Shown: positions 7,679 to 15,905 of the stretch, piece by piece
How the letters are laid out: each line of letters opens with the position of its first letter
Position numbering within the stretch: position 1 is the stretch's first letter
Assembly (NCBI RefSeq): GCF_017896165.1
Contig: NZ_JAFCNB010000001.1
Location: forward strand, 124,001 to 188,000
Reading direction: 5' to 3'
Origin: Microbispora oryzae
Lineage (GTDB): Bacteria; Actinomycetota; Actinomycetes; Streptosporangiales; Streptosporangiaceae
DNA length: 64,000 bases
Notes under the pieces: generated by a model
Seen by the model: the letters and a program-made list of their open reading frames with translations, nothing else
The model's database searches: none
What the model was told of the DNA's origin: nothing
Made by a program: the position numbers and the translations under genes

Positions 7679-10108
7679 TTATCCCGGGGGTGGTTGTGTC
7701 GGGGGTGGGTGGGATGGCTGTGTCGGGGGCCGGCGGGTGAGGCGTTCTTTGGGGTTGTAGAGCAGGGTCCAGGTGCCGTCGGGGTTGCGGCGAGCCGTGT
7801 AGCGGTCGGGGTGAGTGAATTTGTCGCGGTTGTGGAAGGTGCAGGCGGGGGCCAGCACGTCGAGGTTGGTGACGCCATCGTCGATCCAGCCGTAGACGTG
7901 GTCGACTTCGGCCATGTCGGCGGGGATCGGGCAGCCCTGGCAGTAGCAGGTGGCGTACTGCGCCAGCAGGGCTTTGCGCTGGGCCGGGGTCGCCAGGCGG
8001 ACGGAGCGGCCCATGTCCAGCACCTGGCCCTTGGCGTCCATCACTAGCCGGGTCAGGCGTGAGGTGCGGGCCAGCCGGTGGACGTCGCTGACGGGCAGCA
8101 GGTGGCCGGTGGCGACCAGCAGCCCGGGAGCCAACCGGTCCGGAGCATGCCCACACGTCCGGCACGCGTCAGCGCGCGCCGCATCACCGCCGGACCCGGC
8201 GGCGTGGCCGGAACCTGCGCCATCAGGTTTGGCATCGTCAGGATCGGCATCGTCAGGATCGGCATCGTCAGGATCGGCATCGTCAGGATGGGCGTCATCG
8301 TTTGGGCGGTCTCGCCCTGCACCGACGGTGGGCGCGCCGGCCGTGGGCGGTGCCCCGGCGCCGCCGGGCACCCGCGCCACACTGGCGCTCCTGCTTCCAC
8401 CGACTCCGCCTTTCCCGCCGTCCGTACTGCCCGTGCTTGCGGAGCTTTGCGCACCGGTCATCCGGTCGGGGTCCGGGTCGGGGTCCGTGCCGGCCGGGGA
8501 AGTCTCCTGTGTGCCGGTGCGGGCGAGGATGTCGTCGGGCAGGGATTCGACGCGGACCATGACGAGGAGTTCGGTGGAGACCTTCTCACTCAACAGCGCG
8601 GCGAACGCGTCGGCCTGACGGACCCGTAGCGGCCGGTCATCGTCCCTTGCCTTCGGCCGGGCGTAGGCCGCCATGAACTCCCGCAACCGGGCGGCCGCCT
8701 CCCTGGGCAGGCGGAACTCACCTTCCACCCCGCCGGTGCTGGACGGGCGGAGCAGCAGGAACCGGGACGCGTAGTCGTCCTCACACTCCTCGACGAGGGT
8801 GCCGGGATCCAGGATCTCCCGGATGTACCGGCCCGCCTTGGCCACCTCCGCACACGACGCACTGTCGGCCAACTCCACCAGAATCGGCTCGGCCTCCGTC
8901 ACCTGCGTGTCGGTCAGCTTCGCCGTCACCGTCGTGATCGCATCCACCGCCCCGCCGGACAGGGAACCATCCCGGTAGCGGGCCTTCACCTCCGGCAGGC
9001 GGGCCACCTCACCGGAGATCCGCAACCACCGCGACGCCTGCGCACCCGTCATCCCCGGACCACGCCGCACCACCACCGGCACACCAGGCCCTCCCTGTGC
9101 CTCCGATGACCCGGCACCAGGCTCCGCGCTGCCCGACGCGGTTGCCAGCGGTGCAGTCGTGTCCCTTGGGGGCGTGCTCAGGCCGGGGGTGTTCAGGCCG
9201 GGGGTGTTCAGGCCGGGGGTGTTCAGGCCGGGGGTGCTCGGTCTGTCCGAGCGGAGCCATGAAGCGGTGGAGGCATGCCCGAACGCCTTGGCTTCACCGG
9301 TGACATGCGCCCGATGCAGCACCGCCACCATCGCCGAATTCAGCAGGTCCACCGCCTGGATCAACGTCTCGGCCCGCTGAAGACACATCGCCGAACTGTC
9401 CGGCACCTCCGCGGCGGCCCACCTGGCCGCCAACCCCAGCAACTCCGTCTCCGACAGGCACGGCCCCGGGTCTGGGGCGGTGTCGCTGGTCAGACCGGGG
9501 TCCGTCGGCTCACCGGCGCCCGAGTCCGAACCCGCATCGCCGGGATCCTCACCGCCGGGAGCGACGTCGCCGGGCCACATCGGAGGGATGGTAGGAGAAC
9601 CCCCACCCCCGCCAGAGCCCGGATCTGAATTCGCATGAGGATTGACGCGGGAGTCCACGTGCGGGTCCAGACATGTGCCCTCAAGGGCAGGCGGCACCGA
9701 ACCCGCCGACTGTGCCGACGGTGCTGATCGCGCAGAGACGTCTCCGGTGGAACCTGGGGGGACAGCGCCCGGGCGCGCGCCTCGAACACGACCACGGGAC
9801 CAGGGAAGACCAGACTTGGGACCGCCTGATCGGGAATCACCCGACCTGCGGACGTCCGACCCGAAACCACCTGACCCGAAACCACCTGACCCGAAACCAC
9901 CTGACCCGAAACCATCTGACCCGAAACCATCTGACCCGGAACCGCCCGGTCGGAGACCCCGGTCGGCAGCCGACCGACCAGAGCCCGACTGGGCCGAGCT
10001 GGACTGGTCAGGGTCTGACGGGGCCGACGCCAGCCGGGCCGAGGCTGGGCGATCACCGTAGGCGGCGGCACCACAGCCGTCGACGACAGGGTCATGGAAC
10101 ACCGGCAC
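7679..10108 (-). CDS. DUF222 and HNH endonuclease domain protein
   Basis: 809 aa from a GTG at 10108 preceded by GGGAGGGGG at 7 bp. Order: a long low-complexity head (about 1-220) with GSDGFGS-type repeats, a DUF222 region in two parts (about 225-310 and 355-510) interrupted by a TPGLN repeat, a linker with a DPDDA repeat (about 575-640), and a C-terminal HNH nuclease domain. In the HNH domain CYCQGCPIP and MAEVDHVYGW supply the first His, and ACTFHNRDKFTH supplies the last. DUF222-HNH proteins are abundant in actinobacteria; their role is unsettled (possible mobile or defence nucleases). The three repeat blocks make it much longer than the usual 400-550 aa. It stands alone, downstream of a strong terminator. 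Confidence 0.88.
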   Translation of the reverse strand: MPVFHDPVVDGCGAAAYGDRPASARLASAPSDPDQSSSAQSGSGRSAADRGLRPGGSGSDGFGSDGFGSGGFGSGGFGSGGFGSDVRRSGDSRSGGPKSGLPWSRGRVRGARPGAVPPGSTGDVSARSAPSAQSAGSVPPALEGTCLDPHVDSRVNPHANSDPGSGGGGGSPTIPPMWPGDVAPGGEDPGDAGSDSGAGEPTDPGLTSDTAPDPGPCLSETELLGLAARWAAAEVPDSSAMCLQRAETLIQAVDLLNSAMVAVLHRAHVTGEAKAFGHASTASWLRSDRPSTPGLNTPGLNTPGLNTPGLSTPPRDTTAPLATASGSAEPGAGSSEAQGGPGVPVVVRRGPGMTGAQASRWLRISGEVARLPEVKARYRDGSLSGGAVDAITTVTAKLTDTQVTEAEPILVELADSASCAEVAKAGRYIREILDPGTLVEECEDDYASRFLLLRPSSTGGVEGEFRLPREAAARLREFMAAYARPKARDDDRPLRVRQADAFAALLSEKVSTELLVMVRVESLPDDILARTGTQETSPAGTDPDPDPDRMTGAQSSASTGSTDGGKGGVGGSRSASVARVPGGAGAPPTAGAPTVGAGRDRPNDDAHPDDADPDDADPDDADPDDAKPDGAGSGHAAGSGGDAARADACRTCGHAPDRLAPGLLVATGHLLPVSDVHRLARTSRLTRLVMDAKGQVLDMGRSVRLATPAQRKALLAQYATCYCQGCPIPADMAEVDHVYGWIDDGVTNLDVLAPACTFHNRDKFTHPDRYTARRNPDGTWTLLYNPKERLTRRPPTQPSHPPPTQPPPG
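8236..8295. repeat. 15-bp tandem repeat inside the HNH gene (DPDDA)
   Basis: Unit CGTCAGGATCGGCAT, three perfect copies from 8236 and a degenerate fourth. On the minus strand it encodes a repeated Asp-Ala-Asp-Pro-Asp pentapeptide in the linker before the HNH domain. Confidence 0.9.
9181..9240. repeat. 15-bp tandem repeat inside the HNH gene (TPGLN)
   Basis: Unit GGCCGGGGGTGTTCA, three perfect copies and one variant. It encodes the Thr-Pro-Gly-Leu-Asn pentapeptide that interrupts the DUF222 region. Confidence 0.9.
9861..9950. repeat. 15-bp tandem repeat inside the HNH gene (Gly/Ser/Phe)
   Basis: Unit CCGAAACCACCTGAC, five near-perfect copies plus one degenerate. On the minus strand it encodes the Gly-Ser-Gly-Gly-Phe type repeat of the N-terminal head. 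Confidence 0.9.
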
Positions 10109-10434
10109 CTAGACACCCCCTCCCCACCATCAACCCGCCACGTAACTGCAACGCTACAGAACGCGACCAGCAAACCGCAAGCCTGTTCGAAATCGAGAAG
10201 AGGCTGGGAGACCATCCAACGCCTTCGACATCACCGGAAGCGGGTGGTGCCGGAGTCGCGAACCGCCGACGCGGAGACGCCCTCAGCGCACTCACGCGTT
10301 CGATGCGCTACAGACCGCGACCGAGATACCGGGACGACCACCCGATCAGGCCGGCACTCCACCCGGCCTGATCGGGCACTCGCGGCCGCGGAAAGGCGGA
10401 ACGCGAGGCTCAGGACCCTCTATCGGGGCCTGCC
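10109..10434. other. Intergenic region between ABC exporter and HNH gene
   Basis: 326 bp, both neighbours on the minus strand. It holds the terminator hairpin at 10341-10376 and, nearer to 10108, the HNH promoter and ribosome site. No gene seen. Confidence 0.6.
10341..10376 (-). terminator. Hairpin downstream of the ABC exporter operon
   Basis: Perfect 14-bp inverted repeat CCCGATCAGGCCGG / CCGGCCTGATCGGG with an 8-nt loop, 59 bp after the stop of the second ABC gene. There is no T-run, which is usual for actinomycete terminators. Confidence 0.75.
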
Positions 10435-12258
10435 CTACGAAGTGACGCCGGCCGTCCACGAGGCGTACAGGTCGGCGTACACCCCCGGCTCCGCCACGAG
10501 GACGGAGTGCGGGCCACGCTGGACGATGCGGCCGTGCTGGAAGACGAGGACCTCGTCGGCCGCCTGGGCGGTGGACAGGCGGTGGGCGATCGACACGGCC
10601 GTACGGCCGCGGGTCACGCCTTCGAGCGCCCGCGCGAGCCTGACCTCGGTGGCCGGGTCGACGGCGGAGGTCGCCTCGTCGAGCAGGAGCAGGTCGGGGT
10701 CGGCGAGGTAGGCGCGGGCGAGGGCGACGAGCTGCCGCTCCCCCGCCGACAACGACTCGCCGCGCTGGCCGACGGGCGTGTCCAGGCCGGCGGGCAGACC
10801 CTCCAGCCAGTCCGCGAGCCCCAGCTCGGTCAGCGCCCGCTCCACGTCGGCGCGGGTGGCCGACGGCCGGCCGAACCGGACGTTGTCCTCAAGCGACGCG
10901 TCGAAGAGGAATCCGTCCTGGGGCACCATGACGACGCGCTCCCGCAGGGAGGAGAACCGCACCCGGCGCAGGTCGACGCCGTCCACCAGGATGCGGCCCG
11001 AGCTCGGGTCCATGAGGCGGGTCAGCAGCTTCGCGAACGTCGTCTTGCCCGACCCGGTCTCCCCCACCACGGCCACCCGCGTCCGCGGCGGGATGTCGAC
11101 GGACACCTCGCGCAGGACCGGAGGACCGCCCGGATAGGCGAACCCGACGTCCTCGAACGTGACCGAGATCGGGCCGCGCGGCAGCGTGGAGCCGTCCACC
11201 GGGTCGGCGACGTCGGCCGGCGTGTCGAGCACTCCGAGGATGCGCCGCCAGCCCGCGATGGCGTTCTGCGCCTCGTTGAGCACCTCGGTGGCCGTCTGCA
11301 GCGGGCTGATGAAAAGCGTGATCAGGAAGAGGAACGCGATGAGCCGCCCGGCGCTGATCGACCCGCCGACGCCGAGCACGACCCCGGCCACCACGACCAG
11401 GGCGATGGCGACGGCGGCGACCAGTTCGGTGATGGGGAACGTGAACCCGACGATCTTCTGTGCCCGGGTCTGCGCCGCCCGCTGCGCGTCGACCGCCCGG
11501 TCGATCCGCTCGGCCGTGCGGTCCTCCGTCGCGTGGGCGCGGATCACCGCGCTGCCGACGACCGACTCGCTGACCGCGGCGAGCATCTCGCCGGCCCGCT
11601 CGCGGACCCTGATGTACGCCCCGGCCACGAGCTTCTGGAAGCGGGGCAGGGCGATGATCACCGGCAGGAAGCAGCCCCAGACGATCAGTGTGAGCTGCCA
11701 CGAGTAGACGGCCATCAGGGTGGTGGCGACCAGGAGCTGGCCGCAGGCGACGATGACGACCATGCCGCCCCACTGCATGAAGGCGCTGATCTGGTCGACG
11801 TCGCCGGTGACGCGCGAGACGAGCGCGCCGCGCCGCTCGCTGTTCTGGCTCAGCACCGACAGGTCGTGCACGTGCCGGAATCCCTTGCCGCGCAGCGTGG
11901 CCAGGCCCGACTCCGTCGACCGGTACAGCCGGACGTTCATCAGGTAGCCGCACAGCGCGGTGAGCAGCACGGCGAGGGCGCACAGCACGACGGCGTTCCG
12001 GATGAACGGAATGTCCGGGACGTCGCCGCGCAGCCCCCGGTCGATCACCTGTTGCACCGCGACCGGCACGATGACCTTGCCGAGCGTCGCCAGCACGGCC
12101 AGGACCAGCGTGCCGGCGAGCCCCCGGCGGAACTCCGGTGAAAGGCGCACCCCGTGCCTGAACGTCTCCAGGGCGGTGCGCTCGGCCGCCCTCAGCCCGG
12201 GGGCGGTGCGATCGGCCGCCGTCTCCGTCGTGTCCGTTTCCTCTGTTGCGGCGGTCAC
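10435..12258 (-). CDS. ABC exporter half-transporter with consensus ATP site
   Basis: 607 aa. An N-terminal ABC transmembrane domain with six helices (about 45-320) precedes a nucleotide-binding domain: Walker A GETGSGKTT, signature LSAGERQ, Walker B LLLLDEATSAVD and H-loop IAHRLST. Walker B Glu and the H-loop His are intact, but the signature departs from LSGGQ. The GTG start overlaps the upstream ABC gene's stop as GTGA, so the two are made together and very likely form a heterodimer. The substrate is unknown; this family exports drugs, lipids or peptides. A hairpin terminator follows. Confidence 0.92.
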   Translation of the reverse strand: MTAATEETDTTETAADRTAPGLRAAERTALETFRHGVRLSPEFRRGLAGTLVLAVLATLGKVIVPVAVQQVIDRGLRGDVPDIPFIRNAVVLCALAVLLTALCGYLMNVRLYRSTESGLATLRGKGFRHVHDLSVLSQNSERRGALVSRVTGDVDQISAFMQWGGMVVIVACGQLLVATTLMAVYSWQLTLIVWGCFLPVIIALPRFQKLVAGAYIRVRERAGEMLAAVSESVVGSAVIRAHATEDRTAERIDRAVDAQRAAQTRAQKIVGFTFPITELVAAVAIALVVVAGVVLGVGGSISAGRLIAFLFLITLFISPLQTATEVLNEAQNAIAGWRRILGVLDTPADVADPVDGSTLPRGPISVTFEDVGFAYPGGPPVLREVSVDIPPRTRVAVVGETGSGKTTFAKLLTRLMDPSSGRILVDGVDLRRVRFSSLRERVVMVPQDGFLFDASLEDNVRFGRPSATRADVERALTELGLADWLEGLPAGLDTPVGQRGESLSAGERQLVALARAYLADPDLLLLDEATSAVDPATEVRLARALEGVTRGRTAVSIAHRLSTAQAADEVLVFQHGRIVQRGPHSVLVAEPGVYADLYASWTAGVTS

Positions 12259-14204
12259 GCCACGATCTCCTCGTCCTCGTCCTCGTCCTCGTCCGCCTCG
12301 AGCGCGGCCCGCTCGGCCTCCTCCCGCTCGTAGGCGGTCACCAGGTCCCGGTAGCCCCGGCAGCGGTCCAGCAACCGCTCGTGCGGGCCGTGGTCGGCGA
12401 CCACGCCCTGCTCCAGGTAGACGACCTCGTCGGCCAGCGCGATCGTCGCCATCCGGTACGCGACGACGATCACGGTCGAGTCCCCGGCGCCGTCGCGCAG
12501 ACCGTGCAGGATCCGCTTCTCCACCTGCGCGTCGACGCTGGAGGTGGCGTCGTCGAGGATGAGCAGGCGGGGCCGGCGGACGAGGGCGCGGGCGAGCGCG
12601 ATCCGCTGCCGCTGGCCGCCCGACAGGGTGGCTCCGCGTTCGCCGACGTGGGTGTCGAGCCCGGCCTGCAGCCCGCTGACGAAGCCGTCCGCCTGCGCCA
12701 GCCGCAGGGCCTCCCAGATCCGCTCGTCCGGCACGTCGAGCCCGAGCGCGATGTTGTCCCGGACGCTGTCGTCGAACAGGAACGTCTGCTGCGGGACGAG
12801 AGCCACCGAGGCGCTGACGGCGCCCTTCGCGAGGGTTCGCATGTCGGCCCCGTCGAGCCGGACCACTCCGGTGTCGGGGTCGATCAGCCGGGCCAGCAGC
12901 TGGGTGAGCGTCGACTTGCCCGAGCCGGTCTGCCCCACGATCGCGACCGTCCGGCCGGGGGCGATCGTGAACGTGACGTCCCGCAGCACCGGAGCTCCGG
13001 GAACGTATCCGTACCCGGCGCCCTCGACGTCGATCCTCGCGGGTCCCGTTCCCTCCGGATTGCGGGAGCCGTACTCCATCGACCCGGTCGCGGACAGCAC
13101 GTCCTGCACCCGCGTCCAGCCGACGACGCTGCGCGGCAGTTCGGCCAGCACCCAGCCGAGCGCGCGGATGGGGAACGAGAGCAGCGTGAACAGGTACGCG
13201 ACCTGGATCAGATCACCGGCCGCGACGCCGCCCGACTCCAGGCGCACCGAGCCGACCAGCAGCACCGCGAGCACGCCGAGCGTCGGCAGCGCCTCCAGCA
13301 GGGGATCGAACAGCCCGCGCACCCGGCCGACCGCGATGTTGGCGTCGCGCAACGCGTCCGCGCGCGCCTGGAAGCGGGCGGCCTCGGCGTCCTCCCGGCC
13401 CAGCGTCTTGATCACCAGCGCGCCGTCGAAGCTCTCGTGCGCGATCTCGCTGACCTCGGCGCGCAGTTGCTGCGCGCGCATGGCCAGGGGCGACAGCCGG
13501 CGTTGGTAGACCAGGTTGAGCACGGCCACGGCGGGGAAGATCAGGAAGCCGACCACGGCGAGGATCGGATCGACCAGGACGATCGCCACCGCGGCCGTCA
13601 CCAGCATCACGATCACGCCCACGGCCATGGGGAGCGGCGCGAGCGGGGCCCAGGCGGCCTCCACGTCGGAGTTGGCGTTCGAGAGCAGCTGCCCGGTGGG
13701 GTGGCGGTGGTGCCACGCGAGGGGCAGCCGGAGGTACTGCCGGGTGACCGCGCGGCGGGAATGGGCCTGCATCCGGTACTGCAGGATGCCCGCGAGGATG
13801 CGCCGTCCCATGATCCCGGCCGCCTTCAGGACGGCGGTGCCGACGATGAGCAGGGCCGCGGCGGTCAGGGTGCCCGCGGCCGTCCGCCCGTCGCGGAACG
13901 CGGGCAGCAGGGCGTTGTCGGTCGCCCAGCCCAGCGCCCAGGACGCCCCGACGGTCATCCCTCCGTAGAGCGCGCTGGCGAGTACGGCGGCGGTGAAGAT
14001 CCACGGTTCCGATCTGATCGCCACGCCGATGACCTGAAAACCCCGGACCATGACCGAACGGCTGTCCCCGGCGGGAGACTCCTGGGCTGGCACGCGCGGC
14101 GTTCCTCTCGTCATGGGGATGTTCCGATGGACGTTACCCGGCGGGGCGGGGCCGGCGGATCGGCCGGGGGGTCCAGAGGGAACCCCGCCTTTAGTCCTAG
14201 TCAT
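12255..14204 (-). CDS. ABC exporter half-transporter with degenerate ATP site
   Basis: 649 aa from the ATG at 14204. Internal Met codons at 14114 and 14051 are possible starts because no ribosome site is strong. Six membrane helices (about 70-360 in the long form) are followed by the nucleotide-binding domain: Walker A GQTGSGKST, a perfect LSGGQ signature, Walker B LLILDDATSSVD with Asp in place of the catalytic Glu, and VVAYRMAT with Tyr at the H-loop His. These changes mark the non-hydrolytic half of a heterodimeric exporter. The tail ends in an Asp/Glu run encoded by 6-bp repeats. First gene of the two-gene operon. Confidence 0.92.
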   Translation of the reverse strand: MTRTKGGVPSGPPGRSAGPAPPGNVHRNIPMTRGTPRVPAQESPAGDSRSVMVRGFQVIGVAIRSEPWIFTAAVLASALYGGMTVGASWALGWATDNALLPAFRDGRTAAGTLTAAALLIVGTAVLKAAGIMGRRILAGILQYRMQAHSRRAVTRQYLRLPLAWHHRHPTGQLLSNANSDVEAAWAPLAPLPMAVGVIVMLVTAAVAIVLVDPILAVVGFLIFPAVAVLNLVYQRRLSPLAMRAQQLRAEVSEIAHESFDGALVIKTLGREDAEAARFQARADALRDANIAVGRVRGLFDPLLEALPTLGVLAVLLVGSVRLESGGVAAGDLIQVAYLFTLLSFPIRALGWVLAELPRSVVGWTRVQDVLSATGSMEYGSRNPEGTGPARIDVEGAGYGYVPGAPVLRDVTFTIAPGRTVAIVGQTGSGKSTLTQLLARLIDPDTGVVRLDGADMRTLAKGAVSASVALVPQQTFLFDDSVRDNIALGLDVPDERIWEALRLAQADGFVSGLQAGLDTHVGERGATLSGGQRQRIALARALVRRPRLLILDDATSSVDAQVEKRILHGLRDGAGDSTVIVVAYRMATIALADEVVYLEQGVVADHGPHERLLDRCRGYRDLVTAYEREEAERAALEADEDEDEDEEIVA

Positions 14205-14301
14205 TGCCTATCATTTCGATCAACCGTTTTATTCCGGCGACGGGCCGTCCCCGGCCGGGACCGCGGCGCCGTCCGGGTGCCGGTCGGCATAGGCTGATCA
14301 C

Positions 14302-14937
14302 GTGACGTATGCCCGCGCCGAGCGCGCCGCGCTCTGCGACCTGCTGGACAACCTCGGCCCCGGAGCGCCGACGCTCTGTGAGGGCTGGGCGACCGAGGAT
14401 CTCGCCGCCCACCTCGTCCTGCGCGAGCGCCGCCTCACGGCCGCCGCGGGGATCGCGCTCCCGTTGCTGGCCGGTCACACGCGAACGGTCCAGGAGCAGC
14501 TCAAGCGCGACCACTCCTACCCCGAGCTGGTCCGCCTGGTCCGGCAGGGCCCCCCGCGATGGACCCCGTACGGCCTCATCCCCGGCGTCGACGCGGCGGT
14601 CAACACGATCGAACTGTTCGTCCACCACGAGGACGTCCGGCGCGCCCAGCCCGACTGGGAGCCCCGGCCCCTTCCGGAGGGCCTGGAGGAGCTGTTCTGG
14701 CGGCGGCTGCGCCGCGGCGCCCCTCTCTTCCTGCGCCGCTCCCCCGTCGGCGTGGTGTTGCGCCACACCGGCGGCGCGAAGGCCGCGGGCAAGAAGGCCG
14801 AACCCGCCGTGGTGGTGACCGGGACGCCCTCCGAGCTGCTGCTGTTCTCGTTCGGCCGTCAGGAGCACGCCCGCGTCGGCTACGACGGCGACGAGGAGTC
14901 GGTCGAGCGCCTGCGGGAGGCTCACCTGGGCGTGTGA
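14302..14937 (+). CDS. TIGR03085 family metal-binding protein (DinB/MDMPI-like)
   Basis: 211 aa from a GTG at 14302. The N-terminal four-helix bundle of the DinB / mycothiol-dependent maleylpyruvate isomerase type shows the family pattern: LCEGWATEDLAAHLVLRERR with one His, and NTIELFVHHEDVRRAQ with two more, positions that usually bind a divalent metal. The C-terminal part (about 150-211) matches the SCP2-like tail of these proteins with GTPSELLLFSFGRQ. The reaction is unknown; many relatives use mycothiol. It is divergent from the ABC exporter and appears to be a single gene. Confidence 0.85.
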   Translation: MTYARAERAALCDLLDNLGPGAPTLCEGWATEDLAAHLVLRERRLTAAAGIALPLLAGHTRTVQEQLKRDHSYPELVRLVRQGPPRWTPYGLIPGVDAAVNTIELFVHHEDVRRAQPDWEPRPLPEGLEELFWRRLRRGAPLFLRRSPVGVVLRHTGGAKAAGKKAEPAVVVTGTPSELLLFSFGRQEHARVGYDGDEESVERLREAHLGV

Positions 14938-15032
14938 TCGGCCCGTGGTGATCACCTTGTCGATCGCGTGATGTGGCGTGGCGTCCCGGTGTTACGGACG
15001 GCCCCGTTCCTGTCTTCTCGATCTCCCGGAAA

Positions 15033-15060
15033 TGCCCCATAACGATCGCGTCATGGGGCA
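15033..15060. promoter_or_regulatory. Inverted repeat upstream of the first small membrane protein
   Basis: TGCCCCAT at 15033-15040 and ATGGGGCA at 15053-15060, perfect 8-bp arms 12 bp apart with a CGATCG core between them. It ends 35 bp before the start codon at 15095. The shape fits an operator for a dimeric regulator; a short mRNA hairpin is the alternative. Confidence 0.4.
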
Positions 15061-15094
15061 GCATGGGGACAGCATCACAGGTTTGGAGCCCCCG

Positions 15095-15259
15095 ATGAAC
15101 GCCAAAAAGGTGCTGACCTATGTGGCCGTCGCGTTCGTGATCTTCTATCTTTTCACGCAGCCGACGAACGCCGCGGCGGCCGTTCGGAACGTGTTCGGCG
15201 GCATCACGACCGGCGCGGAACGCCTGTCCGCCTTCTTCACCTCGCTCGTCTCCAACTGA
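15095..15259 (+). CDS. Small single-pass membrane protein, paralog 1
   Basis: 54 aa from the ATG at 15095, with GGAG upstream. The sequence starts with a short basic head (MNAKK) and a membrane segment (about 6-23), then a mostly polar amphipathic part with FGGITTGAERLSAFFTSL. A second copy of the same family follows at 15403: both share the pattern K-K-V-L-T-Y-x-A-x-AFVIFYL at the start and S/G-x-RL-x-x-FFTS at the end. The family is small, conserved-looking and of no function known to me. Longer reading from 14978 is possible but has no ribosome site. Confidence 0.75.
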   Translation: MNAKKVLTYVAVAFVIFYLFTQPTNAAAAVRNVFGGITTGAERLSAFFTSLVSN

Positions 15260-15342
15260 GGGCCCGCCGGGAGAGATCGGAAGGGCCGGGACACGCCGCG
15301 GACACCTGAGGGGTGGAACGGGCTCATGGCCTTGCGGCTAGT

Positions 15343-15348
15343 TATGAT
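15343..15348 (+). promoter_or_regulatory. Candidate -10 box for second small membrane protein
   Basis: TATGAT, 55 nt before the start codon at 15403, matches a sigma-70/HrdB -10 hexamer. No good -35 lies 16-18 bp upstream, so this is tentative. Confidence 0.3.
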
Positions 15349-15402
15349 CATTCCTGTCGCCGGGTACAAACAACCGGGAAACCGACCGCAGGAGGCCCCC
15401 CA

Positions 15403-15564
15403 ATGCAGGTCAAGAAGGTTCTAACGTACGCGGCCATCGCGTTCGTGATCTTCTACCTCTACAACCAGCCGCAGGCTGCCGCCGGCGCTGTGAAGGGCGT
15501 GTTCGACACGGTCAACACGGGAGCCAGCCGGTTGGCCACGTTCTTCACCTCAGTACTGAGGTGA
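15403..15564 (+). CDS. Small single-pass membrane protein, paralog 2
   Basis: 53 aa with AGGAGG ahead of the ATG at 15403. It is a clear paralog of the protein at 15095: the same basic head, the AFVIFYLY membrane segment, an Asn/Gln-Pro turn and the RLATFFTSVLR end. Identity between the two is roughly half of the positions. The stop codon lies within a 20-bp perfect palindrome. Two adjacent copies suggest a local duplication and possibly a hetero-oligomer in the membrane. Function unknown. Confidence 0.78.
   Translation: MQVKKVLTYAAIAFVIFYLYNQPQAAAGAVKGVFDTVNTGASRLATFFTSVLR
15545..15564. promoter_or_regulatory. 20-bp perfect palindrome over the stop codon
   Basis: TCACCTCAGTACTGAGGTGA reads the same on both strands. 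As RNA it gives an 8-bp stem with a GUAC loop directly at the end of the small gene, and a second weak hairpin (GGTGAC/GTTACC) follows at 15565-15580. It may be a terminator or mRNA end, or a protein-binding site. Confidence 0.55.
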
Positions 15565-15905
15565 GGTGACGGCAGTTACCTTCCGAAGGCGCCCCGCCGC
15601 CCGGAGCCTCTCCCCCGGGATCGCGGCGCCTGATCGGCCGCCCACCCCGCCGTCGCGGTGGGCCGGCCGTTAGTCCGCCGGGCTTCCCGGCGGGCCCTCC
15701 GCCGGGTCTCTCCGGCGGTACCCCGGCCTCCGGCCGACAGGTGCGTGGCAGACGACTCCCCGAACCGGGGCGTCTCCCACAAACGCCACGTCTCCCCCAA
15801 TCGTCGCCTCCTCCCCCCGACCGGCGTCCGCCAACAGCGAGTCGGGCCCGCCGTCGGGCCACCCCCGCGTGACACCTGCGGCAGCCCTCGGATTTAATCC
15901 ATGTC
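15565..15905. other. Intergenic region with tandem hairpins
   Basis: 341 bp between the second small membrane protein and the LacI gene. Two GC-rich hairpins lie in a row: CCGCCGGG/CCCGGCGG (15675-15693) and CCGCCGG/CCGGCGG (15699-15718). The rest should hold the LacI promoter. No gene seen. Confidence 0.5.
15675..15718 (+). terminator. Two tandem GC-rich hairpins
   Basis: An 8-bp stem with a 3-nt loop (15675-15693) followed after 5 nt by a 7-bp stem with a 6-nt loop (15699-15718). No T-run. A likely transcription stop for the small-protein genes. Confidence 0.5.

Noticed and set aside
7679..10108. HNH gene as part of an insertion element or intein
   Set aside because: No terminal inverted repeats, target duplications or host-gene interruption can be seen.
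10435..14204. Link between the ABC exporter and an antibiotic cluster
   Set aside because: No biosynthetic enzymes are adjacent; the exporter stands as a two-gene unit.
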